This document shows, in pieces, positions 35,646 through 46,322 of a stretch of 64,000 nt of DNA. The notes under the pieces are model-generated. The model searched no databases and was not told the origin of the DNA. It saw only the letters and a program-made list of their open reading frames with translations. This DNA is from Progne subis subis (Eukaryota; Chordata; Aves; Passeriformes; Hirundinidae). Positions within the stretch are counted from its first letter, which is position 1; every line of letters begins with the position of its first letter. The translations under genes and the position numbers were made by a program. Location: NCBI GenBank assembly GCA_022316685.1, contig JAKJHU010000057.1, forward strand, positions 62,001 through 126,000, written 5' to 3'.

Positions 35646-37140
35646 CTTGCATTAACATCCATTTGTTCAGGGCAAAGCTACCATTTCCCCTACAGGGATA
35701 CTAAGGGGACTTTGACACAGAACAGAGCCAAAGCAGAGCACATCCACCGCTCTCCCCACATTCACACAGCTATCTTCCCAGAACGGTCAGACTTCTGCAG
35801 ATCAGAATGGCCGTTCCTGTGTTTCAAAGAGGTTGTCCTTGAAGATAAAATATTAACGTCAATTAAACATATATGTATGTACTTTGAACACCTGCTTAGG
35901 AGTATACACTCAATTTGTCATATTTAAATAGTTAAGAATTGGAAGTTGTACTCTAAGGAAGGTTTTTCTTTGGTGTGCCTGGTGCTGTCTAATGGTTTCT
36001 CATTCAGAAAACAGAGAAAGAGCACAAACAAAATCAATGCAAACTTGTCACCAAAAACTGCAAATTCATACTGTCTTGGGCAAAGGCAGTTTCTTTTGGG
36101 TATGTTTCAGCAACATTGCAGGTGCTGACAACCACCTGGAAAATGAGAATTATTGTATAAGCTTTGAGCAGTATGAATTGCAATGGGAATGAATTGCAAC
36201 AAGAATGTATTGCAAATCATCCGGTCTTCCCCACAAAAGGGAGACTACAGAGATAAGATTAGTTGAATGACAGGTGCAGCACACTACATCCAAATGCAGT
36301 TAGAATGTACATTTTTTTTCTTTTTAATCATTCATCTTAGGTCTGGCTTTTTACTTGTGTTGAGACTTCGTAATTACAAAGCAGATACTGGCCTGAATGT
36401 AAGATTTTAGGGAATAATTTTTAGAGAAAATTAATTATATGGCAGTACAAAGAGACTCCCACGAAACAAAGATGTGTTTAGGAAGTGGTTCATCATTCGT
36501 ATGAAAATGCAGCTAATGCATTTGGGCTACTCTGTGCCACCTAGGGAGCACCTGTTGCTTTATTAGAATAGAGTACACTCAAAAGAAGTTGTTATTTCTG
36601 TTATGAACTACATTATTTTTGATGGTGATAAAAACCATAGACAGCTTCAAAAATGTCTATATGAATTTTGCCACTATCTACTCTCTGAACAAGTTGCCTT
36701 TTTGGCAGAACCATGACTTGGACAAGCTCCTGGCCACCTGGGCAGAGCTACTCTCCTGCTGCACATCCCCCTGACCCGTGGGTGAGAGTGGGAAAGCCAA
36801 CAGGGCCTCTGTCTGGAAGCCAGACTTGCAGATCCTAACAGCACAGGTCCTTTGGAGCACTCCACATATGTACCGTGAGAATAAATAAAACACGAAGCAC
36901 GCTACAGGAGCTCCAATTAGGAGCAGCAGCACATTTTGTCCGATGGAACTACATTGCCATATAAACCATGCAAATTTTCAGGAGTATCCAAGACGCGCTT
37001 TTCCAAATATTTGCAGATATACCAAAGGGGAGATTAAACGACATAGGGTGAAAGTAGTAAAATTATTTTCCTCCGTTTTTGCTAAAGAAAGGTTTAGAAG
37101 GAGCTGCAGCTGTGATTACATGTAGAGGAAAATTCCACCA
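35646..37140. other. Intergenic desert, no gene recognised
   Basis: No exon seen; frames are short and overlapping. GCCACCTAGGGAGCAC at about 36537-36552 partly resembles a CTCF core but has several mismatches. Confidence 0.5.
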
Positions 37141-37320
37141 GTGTGGTAAATTATTAATTAATATCGATGCACTATCAATCAGCATAGTGCATTTATGGAA
37201 TATTCAAAGTTAGAGAGAGGCTAATTAGCAGTTTAGAGCGAAGGCCATTTGAGAAAGCATGGCAGAGACTTTGGCTTCGATTTACCGTGGTGTTTATTTA
37301 AAGATCTTACGGGGGTATTG
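37141..37320. promoter_or_regulatory. Candidate enhancer block with HOX/PBX palindrome
   Basis: A dense run of developmental motifs: ATTATTAATTAAT (homeodomain), ATCGAT, ATCAATCA (37174-37181, the reverse complement of the PBX-HOX word TGATTGAT), GCATTTATGG (HOX/CDX-like) and GGCTAATTAGC (homeodomain palindrome). A 9-bp inverted repeat ATGCACTAT/ATAGTGCAT (37167-37175 and 37184-37192) brackets the PBX-HOX word. It is repeat-free and in the expected HOXD regulatory domain. Function is inferred from motifs only. Confidence 0.35.
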
Positions 37321-40300
37321 AATCTGTACGTTCAGTGGTTTCATAAACTTAGTTACTTGCTACTTCATGGAGAAAAAGTAAACCTGACCAGACAGAAGTT
37401 TTTCCAGGTCAGCTGTAATGGAAATGCCTACACTGGACAGGAAGAGGAATTTTTTTGGACCAGTCCATCACATGACTTCCAGCACTGCTCATTTGAGCTA
37501 AGAAAAACTACAGTTAGGTTATTTAGCCAAGTAAATACTGGATTTCCATTCAACCCTCTAAAGCACGTTTCTCTGTCTGGGCAATATAAAAATATACTTA
37601 CTACAAGAGTTAAAGATCGTTAAAGATTTTGGATATTATGTAAACAGCACATTGCACACTTGTTCTTTCCTGACATAACATCTATTGTAGAGCAACACAG
37701 ATTAATTACAATGGTTTCAGGAGTTTTTCTACAGCATTAAAATTCATCTGTGTGCTTACTGAAAGCTATAACTTTTGAGAATATTTGAATGGTAATGCCT
37801 GAATTTCCAAATTATATTTTTGAAGTGGGAAGACTTGTCCACAGATGAAATTTTACTTATGATGACATAGTTTCAAGCAATAAATCCACCATTTGTTTTT
37901 CTTGCTAAAGTGATGCCTGATGACAGCCACTTTACCGGAGTGATTCAATTCACATTGTTTTAAAGCCAGTTGTCAAAATGAACTCTCCTCCTTTTCTTTA
38001 GCATTTCTGTAAGGGTTAATGCCTGCCTCGTGCATGTTCATTCACATTTCCTATTCAATGTCATTGAGAAGTAGAAAAAAAAAAAGTAGTTTTGAAATTG
38101 TAATTCAGATTTCATTTTAGACTGCTTATCTCTCTTCGTCTTCTGATTAAACATAATTTTTTTGTAACCAAAATGTCACGTTATCTTTATGACCACACGC
38201 TCCACCAAAGCAGTAAAAGCTTGAAGGTTTACTGCAAAAAGGGTTCCCCTTACTGGTGTCTCAGCGTACTACAGCACTCAGTTCTCCTTCATGGTTTTAA
38301 ACTGCTAAAATCATTTAACCAGAAGCAGCTGCTGGTTGTGTCTTGCTCTGGGTACCCCTCAGGCAGTCTTTGTTCAACGCTTATGCGTATGTTTAACAAA
38401 CATATGCCAAATCATCAATAAATACTGGCTACTGGTTGCTGGATTTGCAAGTGTCTTTATGATATTCGATACTTTCCCATAGAAGGGACATATTTGTGTT
38501 ATGTGTGTCAGCAAACATTTTGCTGCTAAGATCCCAATCAGTATTTACAGCTACAATACAGACACATTATAGTTATATAGGACGGCTGAAAGATTTTATT
38601 GGCGTTTACATAGAGTGGCTCCAAAAATGATGGAGTGACAATTATATAAGTCATCCCATAAATGCTGCTGAAGCCATTATCCCCTGACAGTCTGCACAGA
38701 GGATTCCAAAACCTCATGGCTGCAGAGAGAGGGTGCTTGCCAGAGCAGAGAAGGTCAACTTCAGCAATGCATTTTCACACTGTCACACAAAGAACCCCAC
38801 AGGGTAGAGCTCAGCAAATGGAGCTGTACAGCTAATCCTTGAAGAGAGGATTAAAAGAGCTCTACCAAAAATGAGTGGAATAAGTTTTTAAGTCCTGAAA
38901 GCTCAGTATTTCCCATGGCTAGTCCCAGTCTACCTTGCCAGAACAAGGAATATCTTATTTCTGCTTTTATTTTAGAAAGGCCAGAAGAAATAAATTTTTG
39001 ATTTCCATTTGTAACATTGGAAGAAATCTTCCTCCATTTCCCATGGGATGCAGCTAGGTACTTCATGCTGAATTTTCTTCTGCTGGTATGGGTACAGCTA
39101 CAATACACAGAAAGCAGAAGGTGGGAATGTTTGTAGATGCTCCTCTTCACACTGAAGGCAAATTATTAACCTTGATCTGGAAGGCTGAATAAATACGGCT
39201 GCTGCAGTCAGGTCAGGGACTCAGGAAAATCTCAGATGCCCTGGGCTAACCAGGCTCCTCAGCTGGGTAGTTCCACCATCACAAGGTCAGGCTCACCTCT
39301 GACAGTGACAGGGGCTGTGCTGGAGCGTGAGATGAAGGGCACACTAGCCCCTCAGCACTGGGGGCAGAGCTACAGCCTCCCCACACTCTTCCTCTCACAG
39401 GCATGGTTTGCACATGCCCCCACACCTATCCCAGCTACACAGGCAGATGTACTTTCACTGGCTGTCAGAAAGCTGGCTTGACAGAGAAGGCTCCTTCCCC
39501 GACAAGTGCTCTCCTGTGGTTGGGATACAAACAGCTTGACTTGTGATCTCCTAAATGATCGCTGGATTGCAAAAAAATAATTAAAAAAAACCCCAGAACT
39601 CAGCTCTTTACTGTCTCTTCCCCACAGTTCATATACATGTGCGTGCCTCAATGCAGGTACAAATCAACTACCAAATGTTTTCCCAAAACAACCAGCTCCC
39701 AGCACATGAAGAAGAAAAGAGAGCAGCAGAGCTGAACATGCTACAGCCCAAATCACCAGCACCACAACTGGCTTTTGCTAAGCAGTGAGTGTCTCTTTCT
39801 ATCCTGATTACAGACCAAGCCAGAGCCCCAATATGGTCACAAAGCTTCCTGGGACTCGACTGTCACATCAGGCAAAGGTAGATGCAGGAAACCTGTGCTG
39901 CCCAGACATCCCTGGATCAATAATCACAGGACTCTTTTTTAACACCCCTTGCTGTGATGGGATTCTCCCTTTGAAGTCCCACCTGCAGGTTTTTAAGACC
40001 CTCAGCTGTGAGGTTTGGCTTTGGAGGCTGTATTTTTTAACCATTTCCAGTTTGAATGGAGAAAAGACGTTCTACAATGTCTATATTTGAGATATTTTTT
40101 ATTGTCAGGCACCAGAGGAAGATTCAGTGACTATAGTACTCCATTAACTACCAGGCTGGGATTCAGACAATGCATGTAACTTCTCAGTTACACAACATCC
40201 CAAAATCATACTCTAATGTGAAGTTACTAAACTGTGAATTCCTGACCATTTTTGAGGATTTCCTCTTTGTTTTATGAGGTAGTAATGGCCCTGCAAATCC

Positions 40301-40825
40301 ATACTGGGCTTCTAACTAATTCTCAGGCTAAAGGCAGCTGAAGCAAGTCACAATGCTAGAATGCTGCTACAAAATAAACCAAAGCATTACAGCCTGATGC
40401 TTCCTTTTCAGTAGTTTATTCCTGTTATCACTTTTTAAACCTGTATTTTCAGGCAAAAAGATGAAACTTCTAATGCTTTTTTAGAATCTCCTATCCTATA
40501 CTCCGAGCACTAATTTAAACAAGAGTATTGTCAGGAGATTCCCATGTCAGCTCTCAAGAGAATCAAGCTTCACTGAAGTAATATTTAATTGAAGGTTGAA
40601 AAGTCTTAAATTATGGATGGTAGAAAAACTTAAAGTGTTACTGTGCCCTGGCTTGCTTTCAAAGGAAGGAGAATCTGTCCTACAAGTGGCCAAGAGTCTG
40701 AAGCATCTGTCTGGCCAGGATGTACATCGTAACTAATTTAGGCATCTGCTTTTGATGATGCCTTTTTGGGCTGTTGTGGGAAGCATCCTGCACTAATAAT
40801 CATGCATGCCATTTTTGGCAGTCGG
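37321..40825. other. Intergenic desert, no gene recognised
   Basis: The frame 37249-37623 (+, 124 codons) begins inside the candidate enhancer block and shows no domain or splice support. 37,640-38,170 is AT-rich and could hold conserved non-coding sequence. 39,230-39,480 is slightly GC-richer with overlapping frames but no recognisable repeat. Confidence 0.5.
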
Positions 40826-40829
40826 CCTG

Positions 40830-41060
40830 TTTCCTTAATTAAAGTAATTTCGTTCATACAATCAATAAACACACATTTCCTTCCTAAATATATCTTGAAA
40901 AAAATGTTAATTTAGATAGAGTAATAGAGTATTTGGCCGTGCTATAATGCTATTAAATCAATATTTGAAGGAGATTAGGGAACTTCATTGAGAATATCAA
41001 TATCTTCACTAATGGATTAATAGTTTGTCTCATATTAACAAGAATTTTTTTAAAAAAATC
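40830..41060. promoter_or_regulatory. Candidate regulatory block, homeodomain/FOX-rich
   Basis: Contains TTAATTAAAGTAATT, ATCAATAAACAC (a FOX ATAAACA overlapping a PBX-HOX-like ATCAATAA), TTAATTTAGAT, AAATCAATATTT and GGATTAATAG within about 230 nt, with no repeat signature. The composition resembles deeply conserved vertebrate enhancers, but this cannot be verified by eye. Confidence 0.3.
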
Positions 41061-44000
41061 CATATTTAAGCCACATAGACCAACCAACAAGGAAAGTCTG
41101 GATTAAGGCTGCTTTTTGGTCCCAAATCTGAAACAAATATATAAAAGCAGAATGACAAATTAAGTTTGCTTTGGTACTTAGGATTTTCTAAGTCAGCTTC
41201 TTAAGATTGTTTGAAGTATATTTTATACTCTGGAGCACTTAAAAAAATTGGCATGCTTTATTTCTGACTTTCACACTTAATTAAGAAGTTTACCTACAGG
41301 CTAGAACACCAGCAGAGAATTTCTTTTGAGAACTGCAGGATTTCAGGTTAGACCCCCACCAATTTACTCCAAAAAAGCACCTTTCTCTGAGCAGAAGCAG
41401 AGGAGTATAATTAGCTAGCTCCTGTTTATCTTTTCCTGGCACATGGCCACTCCACCCAGTGAGGAAGCAATGAAGCTCTGTGTGTTTGGGGCAGTGGGAG
41501 CTCCCAGAGCAGCCTCAGGATGGGCAGGTGCAAAGAGCTGCTCTTCAAACCTCCCCACTTCCATTCCACCAGCATCTCCATCAGAGCTGATTTCCTGCCT
41601 CCCCACCCAGGAAAATCCTCTCTCAGCCTCAGATTTGAAGCCACAAAAGCCTGGCTGCTGATGCTGTGCTTTGCCTGCAGCTTTGCCATCCATTCCTCCA
41701 CGGCAGAGAAGCTCAGGGAAATCTCCCACTATAGCAGCCGTGGTTGGTGGAGTCAGGCTTTCCAGGACGGGGAGGAAAGGGTAAGAGAAGGGTCCCAGAG
41801 TGGAAGAAAATAAACCTCTGGAATCCCCAGCTGCCAAGAGGTGATGAGAGGTACCAGTGCAGAGCAACATTTTGCATTATGAAATCTCTTCCTGCCTTCT
41901 CTGCTTTCACTGAGTGGACACAGCAAGGCCTGATGTAAAGTGGGCATCACACCGTAGCCCTGCCTGGTCCCTGCTCTGTCCCTCACTTGTCTCTGCACAC
42001 TTGCACTGTGAGCTCCCTGCACCTCCAGCCATGTGTTTGCACAGCTTCAAACCCCGTGGGCATGGCAGCTGTAAGACTGCATCAGGAGGAACTTTTCAAA
42101 CTGCAACGATTACAAAATATCCAGCCATGCTGATGCTTGGATGCTCTCACCCGAAAACTGAAAGTAGTTACATGGATGGGGCTGCCCCAAAGAGCTGTGC
42201 AGGAGCAGGAGATAAGGTAATATACCACTCAGGGCAGCAAAAGCACAACAGATCCCCAAGGCTTTACCTGTTGGTAAAAGCTGAAGTTCACTGTGCAACT
42301 GTGGCCTAATTCTGTGATAACTGAGAGGCGTGAATGGAGAATCCCTGAGAACCACCTTCAGCGTGCCCCTGTACTTCTGTGTGTTCCTGATGTTTTCAAA
42401 GCACACTGCTGTATTAAGGAAGAGGTATAAAGCATGCTCAGCATTTGAGAGTCCCAGGTATCCACTTCCCTTTTTGGATTTTTTTTTTCCCCTTAAATTA
42501 GTGTTGGAGGGTAAAAAGCATTACGTGGCTAGGCACATCTTGCTTGCCTTGACTGGTGGGATCAACTCACAGAATAAGACCCTAGACTTATTGGCTTTAC
42601 CTAGTGTCAGTAGTTGGTCTCCGTTTTGAGATTCACTCAGCAGTAGTTCCAGAAACAGAAAAATAGCTAGTGAATGACCTGGGATGAGCAGCAGTTCTTG
42701 CCCTGTGCTGCAGATTTATTGCATTTTTAGCTGACTATAGAAAATATTCTACTTTAGAGTGTTTATAGGAAGCTATCAGAATTTCTTCTTGTGTATAATT
42801 TTCATTTATTTGGAAATTCATATACTCTGCAGTGTATATAAATTTCACAAACTTAAAGCTGGCAAATACATAGCACACACTCTTGAGAAGTACTGTGAAA
42901 GTCTCCCAAGGTGTTTTTTCCAACAAGTCTCCCGTTTGTGTTTTTCCCCAAGCTAAAATCTGCATTGAAGGAAGCATCTGGTTGCCACTCTTAAATCTCT
43001 GCAAAATGATTCAGAAATGATCCATTTCTCATTTCCAAAAAGATGACTTAATTCTATCTCTGTGTTACTGCAAAGTGAGCATAAATTCCCCAATCTCTTC
43101 CTACTTACGTTATTGTAAGTCAAATGACTTCAGTGCAACTAATCCTGATTTACATCAGTGTAAGCCAAGAGAGACATAAGGGCTCTAAATTTCCTTCTGA
43201 TAGTTATCCATTAGCCTATAAATCTCAGTAGTCCTAAACTCACATAGCTCATTAATTTTTGAAGTGCTTTGGCCTATTTTTAGCAATATACTTGAGCCAA
43301 CTCTGGCAGTCGTATCTCCTGATCCCATGAGAAGATGCTGGTCTGAGGAATTCACTCCCAGCTTTGTGGCCATGCAGGACCATCCCTGTAAATGGGTCTG
43401 ACACCTTACTGCACATGTCTTAGGGGTGCCTGAGCACTTGCTCAGCAGTGTAATATTTGAACATTTACATTGATAGCTTCTGTAACTTCTTGCATTAATA
43501 AAAGTTGCCAACTCAACCCCCCAGCCTTCTGCACAGTACCTCTAAATATTCCCAGGGGAAAGGAGGAACCCCCATGGGTTTCCAAGGAATTTGCCCCTTT
43601 CCTCACTGCTCTCCAGGTAATATTTTGACACCTGCTAAGTGGAACAGATATCAGAGTGAAGCTGGAGCAACAATGTTAATCAATTCAGCAGGCAGTTAAG
43701 AGATGGTTCAATACACTACAGGGAGGAAGGGGAGTTTTAGGACTTTTCATCCCTGCTGTACCTTAGGAATCAAATGACATACTCAGGAAACAAAACATTA
43801 GAAGCATAGTATCACCAGAGTGGTTTGCCCTGCCTCATCAGGCCTTTAAGTTATGACTTTAAGTCAGGTTCAAGGGTTTTAGAAAGTTGATAAACCTCTC
43901 TTCAACAGTGACAAGGCATCTAATAGTTGTTCATTAAAGAGTGATATCACTAGAGAGTTAATGGTTTAAAAATCCCCTGTTGAGCCTCCCCATGCAAACA

Positions 44001-44305
44001 AACCTCCCTAAAGTGTCAGTTAAGGGAAGTGATGTTATTTTTGTACAGGAAACTGAAATTATTGCCTAGCAAAGTATCAGCCTTACATCCCTCTGCTTAT
44101 AAATTTCTAAATTATGTAGTAATTTGTATTTACACAGTTTACATGCTTTCTACCACTTACATGATTTAAAATAATATTTCAGAGCATTCTTAGAGCTGTA
44201 ATACTTCAAACTTCCCAAATACTGAGATACAATTCCTTTAAGAAGGAATATACTTTATCATTCTTTTGCCATCAGCACACCACCACTGAATTTAGACAGC
44301 ATTAT
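41061..44305. other. Intergenic desert, GC-richer block 41.4-42.1 kb
   Basis: 41,430-42,060 is GC-richer and carries overlapping frames on both strands (up to 151 codons) with no recognisable protein. The rest is ordinary AT-rich intergenic DNA. Confidence 0.5.
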
Positions 44306-44309
44306 TCCC

Positions 44310-44402
44310 TTTCTGTAGTGAAGCATAAGAAATTAAGTGATTTGTCTCAAGTCATGCACCAAGTAGTGTATGTACATACAAGAACTGAGTCTGGAATTCC
44401 TT
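44310..44402 (-). repeat. Ancient MIR/L2-type SINE relic
   Basis: AAGCATAAGAAATTAAGTGA, TTTGTCTCAAGTCATGCACC, AAGTAGTG and GAACTGAGTCTGGAATTCC follow, in order, the reverse-complement MIR core words GAGGCACAGAGAGGTTAAGTGA, CTTGCCCAAGGTCACACAGC, AAGTAAGTG and GAACCCAGGTCT. Agreement is good for such an old element. Confidence 0.5.
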
Positions 44403-44755
44403 CATTCCCCATTCTTCTAGCGCAAGCGGCACAGTATGATAAGGACACGTGTTTTAGCAACATAACCTTTCCATGCCATTTTGCTTAAAAATAATTGTTC
44501 ATTTTGTCTTTGCATAGGGTTGCTATTGAGTGATGTCTGCTACATTTCTATTCCTGAGACATTTGCCTATCACCTGCCATGATAGGAAATTAAGACAGTA
44601 TTTATAATTTCCAGTATGCTTCAGGGCTTCTATGGATCAAGGGTACATTGGAAATGGAAAGTATTTAATAATTTTAACTGAACAGCTTAGCTTCAGAGTT
44701 GCTTCTCTGCAAGTAATAAATTAGGCATTTCTTCTTCTAGTTGCTGTCTTTTGGT
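44403..44755. other. Intergenic, no gene recognised
   Basis: AT-rich single-copy sequence; I see nothing specific in it. Confidence 0.5.
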
Positions 44756-44759
44756 CTCT

Positions 44760-45070
44760 GCTATCTTTAATGTGAATTTGCAACTGTCAAAATGAATAAT
44801 ATGCAGCATCAATTTAAACCCTGCTTTTCGATAAGTTCAGCATAATAGTTTCACTTTGTCTCGATTCTGTTGATTGCTATTAAATTCTGGATTGTTTTAA
44901 ACTCCTTGAGAACATCTTGGAAGTATCAATTACAAACTGTAGGCATTTATTAGAATTCAGCTTGATGTAGAACACTCATTTGGCTGGGAAACTTTACTTT
45001 CTGTCTTTTGCACTTCATACAGAAGAGGTTAAGGAAATATAATTTGCTATTTAAGAAAGTAAAATGTTTA
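44760..45070. promoter_or_regulatory. Candidate regulatory block
   Basis: Repeat-free, AT-rich sequence with ATGAATAATATGCAG (POU-like), CATCAATTTAAA, TGATTGCTATTAAA, a GGATTGTTTTAAA SOX-like word and TATCAATTACAA in about 300 nt. It is a motif-level candidate for conserved HOXD desert DNA only. Confidence 0.22.
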
Positions 45071-45556
45071 AAGAAGAAATGTTATAAATTATGGTAGAAA
45101 TTAGAAAGGAGAGAAAGTAACCTTAAAAAAGGGCATAGATGAAGATGAAAAACCACACACAACTTGCTTTATGGGCAACTACCCAGTTCATGACTGGTCA
45201 AAGACATCATAAGAAAAGTGATTTGAAAACATGAAGTTCAGAAGTAACAACGACTCTCCCCATTCACAAAACAAACTTCCCTCAGAGCTGGAAATGGAAA
45301 ATTAAGTCATCAGTTCTTGCAGGTCAGAAGATTTCTATAACGATATGGCTTACAACACACTCCCTAAGAAATCTGTTGTTTCTGCATGACTGGATGTTCT
45401 AGTGGGTCAGAGCTGGGAATGCTGCTTGACACTAAAACGCTGCATAAGTCCTCCCCCATTTATAAGTTTTTGTTTTTCCAAATGTTTATTGGTAATCAGA
45501 ATAAACAGCAGCATCCATAGATTTCTCCTCTGACACGGACACTTTTCACAGCTGCA

Positions 45557-45632
45557 GCTACTTACACAGTATAAAAAAATATCCTTATCTCTCTGCTACT
45601 TATACAGTATAAAAAAATATCTTTATCTCTCT
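45557..45632 (+). repeat. 38-bp tandem duplication (two copies)
   Basis: Units at 45557-45594 and 45595-45632 begin GCTACTTA(C/T)ACAGTATAAA and end in AATATC(C/T)TTATCTCTCT; they differ at two positions, both C/T. A recent local duplication of a TATAAA-containing segment. Confidence 0.92.
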
Positions 45633-46253
45633 GCTATGTAAAAAATAAAATGCTTGTTATCACTGAGATCAGTATGAGATCAGGACAAAATAATGTCTAA
45701 AAGGAGATTAGTTGGTCTAGAACTAAAAAAATGGAATTACAATTCAGACTGGATGATATAGAAATCTTGTTGGCTGTCCATTCAAGAGTATGGATGATCC
45801 CATAAGATCATCTGGAGAGTGTTTATAGCATGCTTGATATATATTCACATTTTTTACATCTTCATTGTTACTTTATATATTCTGTCTCTACAAGCCATCC
45901 AATATGTGGCTTTTTATCTGAGTTGTATGCAAATATTAAGCAACCATTATTTAGGCCAGATGAAGATACTTCTTTTTAATCTACATCCTACTCTTAAATC
46001 CTTCTTTGACTTCTTACACTTCAATCTAAACACCGTATTTTCTATTAATTATTCCAACTGAAGTCATATGTAATGCTGATAAACTGATTACTAAGTCTTC
46101 TCGATCAACCAAATTGCTACCTAAATGTGTACTGGTTTCCATTTTTAATTTTTGTTTCAAGGACGCTGACAATTTCAATGAGAAAGATTCTATAGTACTA
46201 ATAGGAGTCTTGAGTTTCTTACTGCACTAAATACCCTGCTACTCCTCCAGACC

Positions 46254-46322
46254 TATAAAAAGGAAGGGTACAGCCTCTGCTTCTGGCCAGCTTCATCTTG
46301 GCCTTGACTCTAGTGTTGCAGG
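46254..46322 (+). promoter_or_regulatory. Possible TATA-box promoter with downstream splice donor
   Basis: TATAAAAAGG at 46254-46263 is a good TATA box. About 65 nt later TTGCAGGTGAAAC offers a CAG/GTGAA donor (GT at 46322-46323), so a short first exon is conceivable. No other support; chance occurrence is likely. Confidence 0.15.

Noticed and set aside
34562..35655. 166- and 167-codon + frames
   Set aside because: They are antisense to the CR1 element, whose reverse-transcriptase remnants read on the minus strand.
36537..36552. CTCF-like GCCACCTAGGGAGCAC
   Set aside because: Several mismatches to the core in any alignment, including at near-invariant positions.
37249..37623. 124-codon + frame
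   Set aside because: AT-rich, starts in a candidate enhancer block, and has no similarity or splice signals to support it.
41415..41870. 151-codon minus frame
   Set aside because: It overlaps + strand frames in a GC-richer block and shows no coding similarity.
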